64,000 nt of DNA, taken from contig OZ037767.1 of assembly GCA_964035545.1 (NCBI GenBank), positions 16,667,581 through 16,731,580 on the forward strand, read 5' to 3'. Numbering within the stretch: the stretch's first letter is position 1; every line of letters begins with the position of its first letter. The translations under genes and the position numbers were made by a program. Below are positions 1 through 11,324 of the stretch, piece by piece. This stretch comes from Bugula neritina (taxonomy: Eukaryota > Bryozoa > Gymnolaemata > Cheilostomatida > Bugulidae). The notes below the pieces were generated by a model that was given only the letters and a program-made list of their open reading frames with translations, was not told the origin of the DNA and did no database searches.

Positions 1-902
1 TCAGAATGAGCTGCACGATCAGGACTACCATGTAGATCACGTACTGAGAACGTAGAAGAACGAACATCTCTGACATTGGTACTTGCTATGACACCTGGAT
101 TTGATGCCAAAGCTTCACCGGATGTGTGATCTTCCCATAGTACCTGCCTATCACTACCGCTTGCTGTGATACCTGGATTTGGTGCAAGAGTAGCCTCATG
201 TGTGCTAGGCTGTGATCTAGGAGGAAACAACCGACTCGACGCGACCATAGTCGGTGCATGACTCGCGCCGTCTGAAGGTGACCCCCCACCGCTCTCCGCG
301 AGACCGGACCGGACCACGGACGGATCAGATTCACGATGTTCGAAACTCATGCTCTGTGACTGAGCCCTTGACATAAGAGTAAACTTAAACATACAATAAT
401 CTAGAGATAAAATAACTTCATCTAGTTCTAATAATAAATCAGAAAAACCTATGGTATCTGCCAAACTTTCTGAAAGAGCTACACATTTCCTATGATGTTC
501 AGTGATAAGAGTATTGTCAGTACAATCAGTGACTAATCCATTGGCTTTCTTAATCGCTAAAATAAGGCTGTGCTTGATTTTATAGAATTTGCTATGCCAA
601 GTATTACAGTCAGAAATAGCTTTGTCATAACTAGCCTTTACAGTTTGATAGTACTCTACTGGACTCATCTTATTAACATAAGCAATGTCTTCCATAGACT
701 CATCTGATGAAACGTATTCCAAAAAGTCATAATGGATAGTTAGAAACTCTTGATATGTAGATTCAAGCTGAGATCGCAGGCATTCCACTTGTGTAGAGTT
801 GCTACTAGAGATTGCTGATTCTATGAGATTAGTTAGCATTGTTACCTTAGACCTCAGAGTAGTACGTTGCTTCTTGAGATTAACTATGTCCTGTCGGTCC
901 AT
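1..902 (-). CDS. Gag-like retrotransposon reading frame, partial (BEL/Pao-type suspected)
   Basis: An uninterrupted minus-strand frame runs from an ATG at 902-900 to the window edge, about 300 codons, with an in-frame TAG upstream at 974-972. The protein starts MDRQDIVNLKKQRTTL, followed by a long helical region rich in Leu, Glu and Thr. After about residue 190 it becomes Ser/Pro/Gly-rich and of higher GC, as in a linker. An N-terminal helical bundle starting with a Lys/Arg-rich helix and followed by a low-complexity linker is the usual layout of BEL/Pao and related gag or gag-pol starts. No protease, reverse transcriptase or zinc knuckle is visible because the frame leaves the window. Upstream, at about 984-970 on the minus strand, TGGTTAGCAG could be a primer binding site, but no LTR was identified. 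A host gene exon is the alternative. Confidence 0.45.
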   Translation of the reverse strand, partial: MDRQDIVNLKKQRTTLRSKVTMLTNLIESAISSSNSTQVECLRSQLESTYQEFLTIHYDFLEYVSSDESMEDIAYVNKMSPVEYYQTVKASYDKAISDCNTWHSKFYKIKHSLILAIKKANGLVTDCTDNTLITEHHRKCVALSESLADTIGFSDLLLELDEVILSLDYCMFKFTLMSRAQSQSMSFEHRESDPSVVRSGLAESGGGSPSDGASHAPTMVASSRLFPPRSQPSTHEATLAPNPGITASGSDRQVLWEDHTSGEALASNPGVIASTNVRDVRSSTFSVRDLHGSPDRAAHS

Positions 903-1380
903 GTCAGCCTCAGCAATATTGGTACTGTATCGGTTTGTGTTTGTGTCTGGTTGCAAGATATGCTTTAACTGCTAACCAACTTGGCAACGGGTTTTCGAGT
1001 TTATTAACTGTCAAATCGTACCCTATAAAATGGGAAACATTAGAAATTGTATAAATAAGTAGTCACAATATAAATAAAAATTCAGAGGAACACTACGAAT
1101 ATTACAGAACCAAAAAAATTGACATGAACTATTATAATTCTAATAAACTTACAATATTGATGCGTGGATAAAAATCTTAGCCATCACAATACCGAAACCG
1201 ATAGTTTATTCATACAAAGAGTGTAAATATGGCGGTTTGATCATGATACACTGACTCATGCAGTACAGTGAATGAACTAGCTCTGCCAGCTAATAGTAGC
1301 TTTGGTAAAAGCTTTTGAAGCTTGAAAGCTTTAATGATTGGCTGCCTGCCAATACTTCTGGGTGGCATACCAATACAACT
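903..1380. other. Flank of gag-like frame, no gene seen
   Basis: This AT-rich stretch lies between the minus-strand gag-like frame and the start of the first duplicated gene unit at about 1378. It could be 5' leader or LTR of the retroelement, but I found no paired termini. It has no homology to the other unit flanks in the window. Confidence 0.4.
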
Positions 1381-2180
1381 ATGTTATACTGCACTATGAT
1401 TCCTATACATATATACCTGACGAATACACAATCTACTTTGAATAAAGTAGGCTGTGCCAGTTTATAATATTTCATCTTAATGAGGTGCTTTAGCTGCTGT
1501 TTTATAAGTATTATTATACATAGTTACAATTATTGAATACAATAACATGTATATCTAGTAAATAACATTTAAAAAATACCTAACTTGCAGCATTATATTA
1601 TCTGTAAATTGCCAAATCAATGAAAAATTTATTGAAATGGAAATTAAAGTGTTCTATTTTATCAACTGTATAACACTCTGAAATAAATAAAAAAACATAT
1701 AATAATTCTACAAGTTTTTGATAGCATAACAAATTGTATATCATTATTAATGGGAAAGTGGTACTATAAGTTCTATATTGAATATTAATGTCTGCTTTTT
1801 GAGTTACTGTTATATAATCACATCTCAACTTATCTGACACCTGCATATGGTGGGAATGTGAAAGAGAGCACCTGCTTTCCCTGTCATTCTGATATATTCT
1901 CATTTACTATAATGACTCATCATTATATCAGCCAATCATATAAGTTTATCATAGATTGTTATTAAATTCTCAAAATACTCTGTTAGTTTGAAATTCCCAA
2001 TATATAATACAGTGTAATTATTATAACACTGAGATAACTCATCTGCTTTTGAATTATTAAAATCTATTACAACTTATAGATTAAATTCTATTCACAATAT
2101 TATTGCCAGGATTAAAACTAAAACACAATTTTTGCTCAAACACTTGTTTCCGGACCTTGAATACTCAAAATAAATAGCTT
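1378..2180 (+). repeat. Duplicated intergenic flank, copy 1
   Basis: From about 1378 this sequence matches 9335-10160 closely, with more diverged matches near 16040-16600 and 24900-25620. It is the 3' flank of one gene unit running into the 5' flank of the next. Its presence upstream of C1 without a gene before it suggests that another paralogue once lay, or still lies, to the left. It contains the conserved 130-base block described separately at 1840-1966. Confidence 0.75.
1840..1966 (+). promoter_or_regulatory. Conserved intergenic block with AP-1-type site, copy 1
   Basis: This is the most conserved intergenic block, found in four units (about 1840-1966, 9800-9930, 16237-16352 and 25395-25530). 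Each copy has TGACTCA, the bZIP/AP-1 consensus, inside ATGACTCAT (1913-1919 here), followed by CAGCCAATCA, which contains a CCAAT box. Conservation above the surrounding drift suggests a regulatory role, but a shared repeat origin is also possible. Confidence 0.4.
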
Positions 2181-2189
2181 TGAATATAA

Positions 2190-2341
2190 ACGGAATCTGG
2201 AATCTTCCATTACTAACAAAACAAAAGCCTCCAATAAAAAGACCAAAGGCAAGGATAACATTGGAGTTGACTAATAACAATAGAAGTAGAATTTGGCTAG
2301 TACAGGAAATTAAGACTGTAATTTCCTCTCAAATGGGGGGT
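2190..2341 (+). mobile_element. 3' internal end of LTR retrotransposon with polypurine tract, copy 1
   Basis: Copies 1 and 2 (here and about 10180-10330) share this segment, while the C3 and C4 flanks lack it. It ends in AAATGGGGGGT directly before an LTR-like terminus, which is the normal place for a polypurine tract. No long open frame remains, so this is a 5'-truncated element. Confidence 0.5.
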
Positions 2342-2763
2342 TGTCACAAATTATACTTTATAAACTGTATATATATCTCTCTTTTGTTATTTAGCTTACG
2401 CTCATAATTAGTATGGCACACAAGTCTATGCAAGTATTATTGCGCAATAGTTGTTTACATTCTTAGTCACTTTTTATTGGCTAATGAATAGTGCCTATTC
2501 TGCACGAGTCATGCACAGTGTCGAATGTGGTAGTATTTTCTAGACTTATCAATTTAGTATAAAAGCAGATGCTTTACTTGTAAAAGTAGGTTCATTTTCA
2601 TAAGTTCATCTGTGCATATCTTGCTGCAGGAGAAATAAAGCCTACTTATATTTATAACTCTATTTACTCTCAACTGGATTGGCAAGCTGTATGCTACTTG
2701 TCTATACACTTCTGACTACCAGACTTTTCGAAATCGTCACACTACAACCATAGTATTGTGACA
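2342..2763 (+). mobile_element. LTR, copy 1 (5' flank of C1)
   Basis: The 422-base segment starts TGTCACAA and ends TTGTGACA, a perfect 8-base inverted terminus of the TG...CA type. Inside are a TATA box (TATAAAA, 2558-2564) and a polyadenylation signal (AATAAA, 2634-2639) in the order and spacing expected of an LTR U3-R-U5. A polypurine tract lies immediately upstream. No matching 5' LTR or target duplication was seen. The LTR ends about 580 bases before the C1 start codon and could act on its promoter. Confidence 0.65.
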
Positions 2764-2799
2764 ATAACTAATGTTTACACAAACTAAATCTAAATATAA

Positions 2800-3343
2800 A
2801 GCTCCCAGTAAACTTAGTCATGTTATCTACACATCTGTGTAGATCTGTAATTCCAATACTCAAAGGTTATCAATATATTATTTTCTCTGATGAGTTCCTT
2901 TTCAAAATTATAAAATGTCACATTAACTGGGAGTGTATTTCAAATTATAGAAAGAGTGAACTTTGGTTTGAGTAAACCTTTAAAATAATTTAACTTGACT
3001 TTTACTAAAATAAAAGAGCGAATTAAGTTTTAGAAACTAATAATTGGGGGTTGCATTATATAATTATTATAATCTATCATATCAATTATAAAACATATTA
3101 TTCTAAAACTCGCTAAAGTTTTACTATTATTTTCCTTCAACAAAGTGCATTGTTTGCATTATGATACATCGACATACTTTTTAGAACAAAATAAAACTAT
3201 TATCTCTCCCCCCCCCTCTTCTATCCATGTGTTTATATTATATAGAGTTGTATTGCTTTAGTTCAACATATAAACATATAAACCAAAAGACTCAGTTATA
3301 TCTAACAGTTACTCTCACTTTCATCAGAGTGTACAACTTGAAC
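2800..3343 (+). promoter_or_regulatory. C1 promoter region with TATA box
   Basis: This block is conserved in front of C1, C2, C3 and C5, from AAACTTAGCCATG at about 2811 up to the start codon. Two overlapping TATAAA boxes lie at 3269-3274 and 3277-3282, 62-75 bases before the ATG. A conserved leader with TTCATCAGAGTG follows and joins the start codon. A TATAAAA at the same distance in four paralogues marks this as the core promoter. Confidence 0.6.
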
Positions 3344-6300
3344 ATGGTAAGTTCCCGGTATATTTTAGTGTATTCCAACTATTTTATTCCTATAATATTT
3401 ATTTTCATTAATGCAAACAGATATAACAATTTGTTTCAAATTTATTGAATAGGGAACTTTGTTTACAAAACATAGCAATAATAGTTTCACAAATTTGTAT
3501 CAATACTAAAAAATTAATAATTCATAAAAACTTTATGAAATATGAATTAAATTTCTGTAATAATTATTTAGTTACAATTTTTGTTCATCAAATTCATTAT
3601 CTTACAGAACTTCATATTATAGTTTACAAAGACTAAATGTTTTACACCATTGGTTTGACTTTTTAATAATTTAGAATACAGCAATTACCATAATAAAGGT
3701 GTCTGAAAAACAAAACTAAAAACAAAAAATTAATCATTATATGTGAAAAAGCTAGTAAAATACATGAACTATAACTTTATATGAAATATAATAGTAACTA
3801 AATATATAATAAAGAGCAATTGTAATTATAGTTTTGCATTTTGAAGTACTAATGAAACTGTAGCATAAATATAATTATTTGAAATCAAAATTCTTCCAAA
3901 GTGTAGCCTATAATAAATTAGACGTAGGATCGCACGATGCGTTTTACACGTTCGTGACGTGCGAGAAAACCCGTTTAGCCCAAAAATGGGACGCCGTAAG
4001 CGGAATTTTCAAGCGTCTAACATTCTGAGCAAGAAAAACGGCAAGCTCGTGCGTGTTTAATCTAATTGGCTTATTATCATTTAGGGAGCACAATTTATTT
4101 ATTTCAATTTATGTTTTAGCTTTTAGCAAACTGAATTAAAACAGTTTCATATAATTTGCATTTCCACTTTTATAATATCAAAGTCACTTTGCAGATGACG
4201 TAATTTTAAAAACAAACGTCTGTACGCGAGCAGCAAAGTTTAACGCTAACATCATTGGTTAATAAATTTTTGCACTCGCAACACACGCAATGTGTGTGGC
4301 AGGTCAGTAGCGTGTATTCCTGCACGTCACGAACGTGTAAAACCGGTCGTGTGGCCCTACGCTAACAATTGAACAAAGATGAAATTTATTAAACAAATGT
4401 TGCTTACACTGATCTCATGTAAACTAATTGAAATTATTTCTTTTTTTGTGAAACTTTTAATTTATGTTTATAGGAATTTCAACACAATTATGCAGTTAAA
4501 TGATTGCAATTCTATACTGCATTCATGTTCTCCAACAGTAAATTAAATCAATATATTAGTACACAGGCAAATTCTTGAAATTATATTATGAATTTTTTAA
4601 TTTTACATAGGCATGTAACACTATCACGTATAGTTAAATGATGTTACATCTCAATATATATTTTTATACTGAATCCATGCTCTCCAGCAGTAAATTAGAT
4701 GAATATATTAGTTACTTGTTGGCTATAATATCTTACAGACTATATCCTAAACCCGTAGGCTATGCATGTCATTACAATCATTTCAATAAATTTTGGCATT
4801 TAAAATGAATATCGGTCAAATCTAAATAGTCAACGCAACTTTTTTATAATATTAAATGGAACTGTTTGTTCAATAAGAAACAACCTCTATAAAGATCATT
4901 GAAATAATATTACATATCTTGTTTGGGGTTAAATTTAGATGTCTACATAGTTAATGGATTGTTTACGTTGTTATGTTAAGAAGATAGATTGCAATTATAT
5001 TAAAATTATATACCAAAAACTATTTAGAACTTTATAATTTTCTTTATAACATATTGTGTAACAGTAGACAACCACAATATTTCAAATAAAATTATCATAG
5101 CATTAGTACAAGTATTAATGTAATTAGCTTAAGGTATCAGAGTATATTATGTAATTACAGCAACTCATTTTATATTTCATACAAACTTTGTTGAAGGAGA
5201 AGGAAAAGAAGAGTTCAAGGGCATCAGAGACACACAGAGGTGTTCGCGGAATATCTTTGGTGTTCTGTATCATAAATCTTCTCCTGTGGTTTTGCTTACT
5301 GCTCTACGGTGTATTTGAAGTATCAAACTTGTACAGAGAAGTTGATAGTCTCACAGCTGCTACTAGAGAGAAACCGTCTGTTGCGACCTTGACCCAAACT
5401 AAACAGGAAGTAGAAGAGAAACTCATAGTGAGGCTCACAGATGAGATCAGAAGTGTAAGAAGAGAGAGTAAAAGAGAAAGAAAGAGTATAGAAGAAGAAA
5501 ACAAAGTGTTGAAGGAAAAGTTGCTCTCACTAGAAACACAATATGATAACTTCAAGAGATTCTGGAAGGAGATGGTAGAGAAAGTAGGTAGTTATTAGTT
5601 TACTTATTCGCATGAAACAAGCATAGCCCCATTTCTTGGTATATAATCGAATAATTTTACTTTAGGTTGTCTCCCATGAGAATAAAAGTGAAGTGAGAGT
5701 TGAAAGACCAGAAGTAACTACAAGTTCTGTGTTTATTATGACTAACACCTCGACTGGGAGTGAAAGTACTGACTCAGGGAGTGGCGAATCTCCATTTCTG
5801 ATTGGTGGAGAGGTGGGATATAGTATATTGTGTTAATGCAGTAATGATAAATATATATTTTACTTACCTGAAATTGCAATTACAGAGTAATCTATTCCAT
5901 TGGTTGCAGGTGCTGTTTCATGAGAATAGAGAGGGAAATGAGTGGATAACTCCAGTCAGTACTTCTGACTCAACTACATCTGAACCAACTAGTATAGCAG
6001 AGCTGGGTAGTGGTGAAACTGAGTTGCATTTAACCAATGAGAGCGTTCCATACACATACACACAAAGTTCAGCTAATAGCAACAGCTCTAAGACAGAAGA
6101 AGGGGACCCCACAGTTCTCCTCCCCACTTCTTTTAAAAATATGGAAAGTTCCTTGGGCTATGATGACACAGAGCTGTCTTTACCTGAGCAAATTGTTGAA
6201 CTTTTAGGTAAATTGTATAATATTCATGTAATATTGTACATTAATACAAATAAGCAAGTTTATGTTGCTTTATTCAAGATATGCGTTATTTATTGTTTTA

Positions 6301-9183
6301 TTCTGTTTTATAGCTTGTAGACAAGGACCAAAAGGTGAAAAAGGGGTTACTGGAAAAGATGGTCATCCAGGTATTGACGGTGCAACCGGGGAGAAAGGAG
6401 AACCCGGCATTATGGGAGAGAAAGGAATGTCAGGAGAAAAAGGAGAAAGTGGACTTCCTGGTGTTGATGGCAGAATTGGTAGAAAAGGAGAACCTGGTAA
6501 TAATGGTGAAGTTGGGGTGTCTGGAACAAAGGGTGAAAAGGGAATATCTGGAAATCATGGAGAAAAAGGAGCTCCTGGTAGAAACGGAGCCGATGGAGAA
6601 AAAGGAGTTCAGGGTTTGAAAGGTGATAAAGGTTTGCCTGGAGAGAATGGACTGCCTGGTGTAGATGGCATAGCTGGTGAAAAAGGAGAACCTGGTCGTT
6701 TTGGCTCAGCCGGCACACCAGGACCAAAAGGCGATAAAGGAATGTCTGGAGAAAATGGAAGAAATGGAGCACCTGGTAACACTGGTGCTAAAGGAGATCC
6801 AGGTGAACCTGGAGCTCAGGGAGACAAGGGAATGATTGGTCAAAAGGGATCAAAAGGACTACAAGGACAGACTGGAGTAAGAGGAGTGGCTGGTTTGAAG
6901 GGAGATTCTGGTAGAACTGGTATTCCAGGAGTCAAAGGTGAAAAAGGTGAATATTGTATTACACAGTATATATATTATATTGTTTAATATGTCGTATTAC
7001 ATATAGTAGAATATATTACTATCATCAGCTTGGCATGTGAGTTTACATTCAAACTGTTCCTTAAATTCCAACTAATTGAAATCGCTAATCTTCAAGTGTA
7101 AAAATCAAGTCCTTGCTTAGTATACGTTTGATTAGAGAATTAGGGGTTTTTTTAGTACCTATATGGTATAGAATTTTTGCACTTCTCACAGAATATTCTT
7201 AACCACTCATGTTTTTAGGAAAGTATAAATCATTGTTAGAATGCTTTTCTTGCAGGTGGCAGGGGAATAATAGGTCTGACTGGTGCTAAGGGAGTTCAGG
7301 GTGTCAGTGGAAGAAAAGGAGATAGAGGACCACCAGGTGCTACAGGAGCTTCTGGAAGTGTTGGCAGACCAGGTTTGAAAGGAACAGCTGGAATTAATGG
7401 CATAACTGGTGCAAAAGGTGCAAAAGGTGCTTCTGGTAGACCCGGTGCTAAAGGTGCCACAGGTACTTCCGGTGTTAAAGGTGCAAGGGGAGTTCCTGGA
7501 CTCAAAGGAGCACCAGGTATAAACATTATGCATGTGGGTCACCATGAGGTTCCATATTCAAAGTCATATTTTAGTAACAGCCTAATCTGATATTGAAACA
7601 CTCTTTCCCTCACATGTATTGCAACGTTAGAAATTTTCATGCACACTGTTTATTGTAGGAGAGGATTGTCCAGTTGAAGATATTTTAGAAGTGATTTTTG
7701 GTGGTAAGTGTTTATCTATAAATTTTGTTCATTAATAATTGGTAGTCTTGTTCGGTGAACACACTATGCTGGTTGAAATCAATAGTTTATGAACTGATAG
7801 AAACTTAAATTTGATTGGCTAGTAACCTGTAATGACATGGAACTTGTAAATGTGAAATGAAGGTATGGTATAGCTGTGTGGAATGATTAGTTATATTGAA
7901 GTTGCAATTTTGAAATTGCTGAGTTTAAAAGCCTTTGTCATGATCATTTTTAAAATTTTGAGCTGTAAGTGTGACTTTATTGGCACTTATAAACAATTGA
8001 ATATCTTATTACTGTATTGGTTCAGTTTTATACCAATTACACTCACAAGATTCACCAGGTTAATCGTTTTTCAGGAAAAGTTTTTAAAGTTGGCAGCACT
8101 TATTATAATTACCATGAAACTCCTAAGAAAAATTGGCAAGATGCCAAAAACTTCTGCACACAGAGAGCAGGTGGAAAACTCGCACAGTTACCAACTTCAA
8201 GTACAGAACGCCAAAGTTTGCGGAACAAGCTGGAATCTGTTGCAGGTGTGTACAAATCATAGAACCACATATACTTTACTAAGTCTAGCAACCTACAGTT
8301 GAGTCTCACTACTTTGATTATCTAATAAACACTAGAAGCTCAGTTTCTATAATTCAGTATATTACTTTTCAGTACAGAGTGGACGGTACTGTTGATGTAG
8401 CATTATATCTCTAACACTCAGATTTTTTATGCAATGAAATACATACGCATACATACATACATAATATATTATGATAATGAAGGTAGAAAAGCAATATATA
8501 CGTAGATCAAAACACAAGTAAAGCAAAGAAAATAAATTGAGTATAGCTGAGTTATCTATAGCTAACCTATTTTAAAAGATAAAATGGTTTGGCTTTGCTC
8601 TAGGTTAGACATTGCTTCAGTTTAATACCTTTCATAATTCTACAGCATTGCGTTTCTATATATATTACTACATATACTGAAAGTTTGTTGTCAATTACAG
8701 GCTATAATTATAATCTTTGGAATTATGATCGTGTTTGGGTTGGAGCAAGTAGAGTTTATGCTGGCACTTTTAAATGGAATGATGGTAGTTCTATTGCTAA
8801 CTCTCTCTGGTTTTCTGGACAGCCAAATAATTATGGTAAGGTTTTCTCTGTACATTACTTTGTTTATAACAAATATAGATTAGACAGTCTGAGAACGTAA
8901 AGAAAGTTATCTTGCCTTATTACTGCACCAGATAAACCTGTCATAATTATATATAAGAAACCATCATAATATAGCATAGAGTACAATCTGCTACAAAAAA
9001 TCAGTCAACTTTTTCTTGCTGAATCACTGAAGCTCTTAGTAAACTATTGCCCAATAATAAAAGATGTCCTTTGCTGTTCTAGGAGGCCAACAGAACTGTG
9101 CTGAATTGGCGCTCAACCATGGAAAACTCAATGATCGTAGATGTGATGTTCTTCGGCCATTTCTCTGTCAAATATCTAGTTAG
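3344..9183 (+). CDS. C1: type II membrane collagen with C-type lectin domain (class A)
   Basis: Ten exons give 726 residues: 3344-3346, 5197-5583, 5666-5812, 5910-6207, 6314-6946, 7256-7516, 7659-7703, 8075-8245, 8701-8835 and 9083-9183. Exon 1 supplies only the Met. Domains: basic cytoplasmic tail (1-18), one membrane span (about 19-41, VFCIINLLLWFCLLLYGVF), charged coiled coil (about 75-125), exon-3 segment ending DSGSGESPFLIGGE (131-179), Ser/Thr-rich stalk with N-glycosylation sequons such as NES (180-278), Cys in ACRQGPKG, unbroken Gly-X-Y (about 283-576), a 15-residue neck with Cys (GEDCPVEDILEVIFG), and the C-type lectin domain (592-726). The lectin keeps four Cys (KNFC, QNC, RRC, FLCQ), VWVGA, and QPN at the sugar-specificity site; the usual WND is LND. 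Known family logic suggests trimers at the cell surface binding glycans or particles; that role is inferred. It looks intact. The exon 5 donor could instead be at 6937, which is also in frame. Confidence 0.85.
3915..4363. mobile_element. MITE-like inverted-repeat element in C1 intron 1
   Basis: The ends are inverted repeats of about 43 bases. The core of 22 bases, within GTTTTACACGTTCGTGACGT at 3941-3960, recurs exactly inverted at 4322-4343. Intron 1 of C2 lacks the segment and continues straight through (near 11875-11882), which gives an empty site and a TA target duplication. It is a non-autonomous DNA transposon, perhaps Tc1/mariner-like. Outside the ends it is AT-rich and non-coding. Confidence 0.7.
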
Positions 9184-10330
9184 GAAGTGAGTCTACACAT
9201 CAACCAATCAGCATCCAGTGACAAGCTTAGAGTAGAGTGAATTTGTAGTACTCTAGAAATATTTGTTATAGACTACATCATACTGTAATATGATATTATC
9301 ATACTATATCTTACCGTAATATGATAGGATTATATACTATGTTATACTGCACTATGATTCCTATACATATATACCTGACGAATATACAATCTACATTGAA
9401 TAAAATAGACTGTGCTAGTTTATAATATTTCATCTTAATGAGGTGCTTTAGCTGCTGTTTTATAAGTATTATTATACATATAAGTTACAATTATTGAATA
9501 CAATAACATGTATATCTAGTAAATAAAATTTAAAAAATACCTAACTTGCAGCATTATATTATCTGTAAATTGCCAAATCAATGAAAAGTTTATTGAAATA
9601 GAAATTAAAGTGTTCTATTTCATCAACTGTATAACACTCTGAAATAAATAAAAAAACATATAATAATTCTACAAGTTTTTAATAGCATAGCAAATTGTAT
9701 ATTTTCATTAATGAGAAAGTGGTACTATATAAGTTCTATATTGAATAATAATGTCTGCTTTTTGAGTTACTGTTATATAATCACATCTCAACTTATCTGA
9801 CAGCTGCATATGGTGGGAATGTGAAAGAGAGCACCTGCTTTCCCTGTCAATCTGATATATTCTCATTTACTACAATGACTCATCCTTATATCAGCCAATC
9901 ATATAAGTTTATCATAGATTGTTATTAAATTCCCAAAGTAGCTGTCAATTCGAAATTCCCAAATATATAATACAGTTTAGTTATTATAACACTGAGATTT
10001 ATATGGGTTGTAATAACTTAATTGAATAACTCATCAGCTGTTGAATTATTAAAATCTATTACAACTTATAGATTAAATTATATTTACAATATTGCCAGGA
10101 TTAAAACTAAAACACAATTTTTGCTCAAACACTTGTTTCCGGACCTTGAATACTCAAAATAAATAGCTTTGAATATAAACGGAATCTGGAATCTTCCATT
10201 ACTAACAAAACAAAAGCCTTCAATAAAAAGACCAAAGGCAAGGATAACATTGGAGTTGACTAATAACAATAGAAGTAGAATTTGGCTAGTACAGGAAATT
10301 AAGACTGTAATTTCCTCTCAAATGGGGGGT
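9184..10330 (+). repeat. C1-C2 intergenic region, duplicated flank copy 2
   Basis: After the C1 stop there is a short unique 3' flank. From 9335 the sequence is a close copy of 1378-2341, including the regulatory-like block (TGACTCA at 9876-9882) and the LTR-element internal end with GGGGGGT at 10324-10330. No gene was found. Confidence 0.7.
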
Positions 10331-10751
10331 TGTCACAAATTATACTTTATAAACTGTATTATATATATCTCTCTTTTGTTATTTAGCTTACGCCCATAAT
10401 TAGTATGGCACACAAGTCTATGCAGGTATTATTGCGCAATAGTTGTTTACATTCTTAGTCACTTTTTATTGGCTAATGAATAGTGCCTATTCTGCACGAG
10501 TCATGCACAGTGTCGAATGTGGTAGTATTTTCTAGACTTATCAATTTAGTATAAAAGCAGATGCTTTACTTGTAAAAGTAAGTTCATTTTCATAAGTTCA
10601 TCTGTCCATATCTTGCTGGATAAATAAAGCCTACTTATATTTATAAATCTATTTACTCTCAACTGGATTAGCAAGCTGATGCTACTTGTCTACACACTGC
10701 TGACTACCAGACTTTTCGAACTCGTCACACTACAACCATAGTTTTGTGACA
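10331..10751 (+). mobile_element. LTR, copy 2 (5' flank of C2)
   Basis: This is a near-identical copy of 2342-2763, with the same TGTCACAA and TTGTGACA ends, TATA box and AATAAA. Both copies have the same upstream truncation point, so they arose by segmental duplication of the C1/C2 unit, not by two insertions. Confidence 0.65.
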
Positions 10752-10787
10752 ATAACTAATGTTTACACAAACTAAATCTAAATATAA

Positions 10788-11324
10788 AGTTCCCAGCAAA
10801 CTTAGCCATGTTATCTACACATCTGTGTAGATCTGTAATTCCAATACTCAAAGGTTATCAATATATTATTTTCTCTATCGAGTTCCTTTTCAAAATTTTT
10901 GAGCGTCACATTAACTGGGAGTGTATTTCAAATTATAGAAAGAGTGAACTTTGGTTTGAGTAAACCTTTAAAATAATTTAACTTGACTTTTACTAAAATA
11001 AAAGAGCGGATTAAGTTTTAGAAACTAATAATTGGGGGTTGCATTATATAATTATTATAATCTATCATATCAATTATAAAACATATTATTCTAAAACTCG
11101 CTAAAGTTTTACTATTATTTTCCTTCAACAAAGTGCATTGTTTGCATTATGATACATCGACATACTTTTTAGAACAAAATAAAACTATTATCTCTCCCCC
11201 CCCCCTCTTCTATCCATGTGTTTGTATTATATAATGTGGTTTTGTTTTAGTTCAACATATAAAACAGAAGACTCAGTGACATCTAACAGTTACTCTCACT
11301 TTCATCAGAGTGTACGACTTGACC
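10788..11324 (+). promoter_or_regulatory. C2 promoter region with TATA box
   Basis: Same conserved block as before C1. TATAAAA is at 11258-11264, 67 bases before the ATG at 11325. The context of that ATG, GACCATGG, is closer to the animal consensus than in the paralogues. Confidence 0.55.

Noticed and set aside
86-334. 82-codon minus-strand frame
   Set aside because: Out of frame with the 300-codon gag-like frame that covers the same bases.
2092-2280. 62-codon minus-strand frame duplicated at 10084
   Set aside because: Its conservation is explained by the recent segmental duplication of the LTR element; no domain or start context.
5188-5196. TTG start giving MLKEKEKK before exon 2
   Set aside because: In every paralogue the bases before exon 2 look like an intron acceptor, and exon 1 ends in ATG in phase 0, so this is intron sequence.
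6410-6772. Minus-strand and +1 frames across collagen exons, here and in every paralogue
   Set aside because: Shadows of the Gly-X-Y repeat; the real frame is supported by paralogues, splice sites and the collagen pattern.
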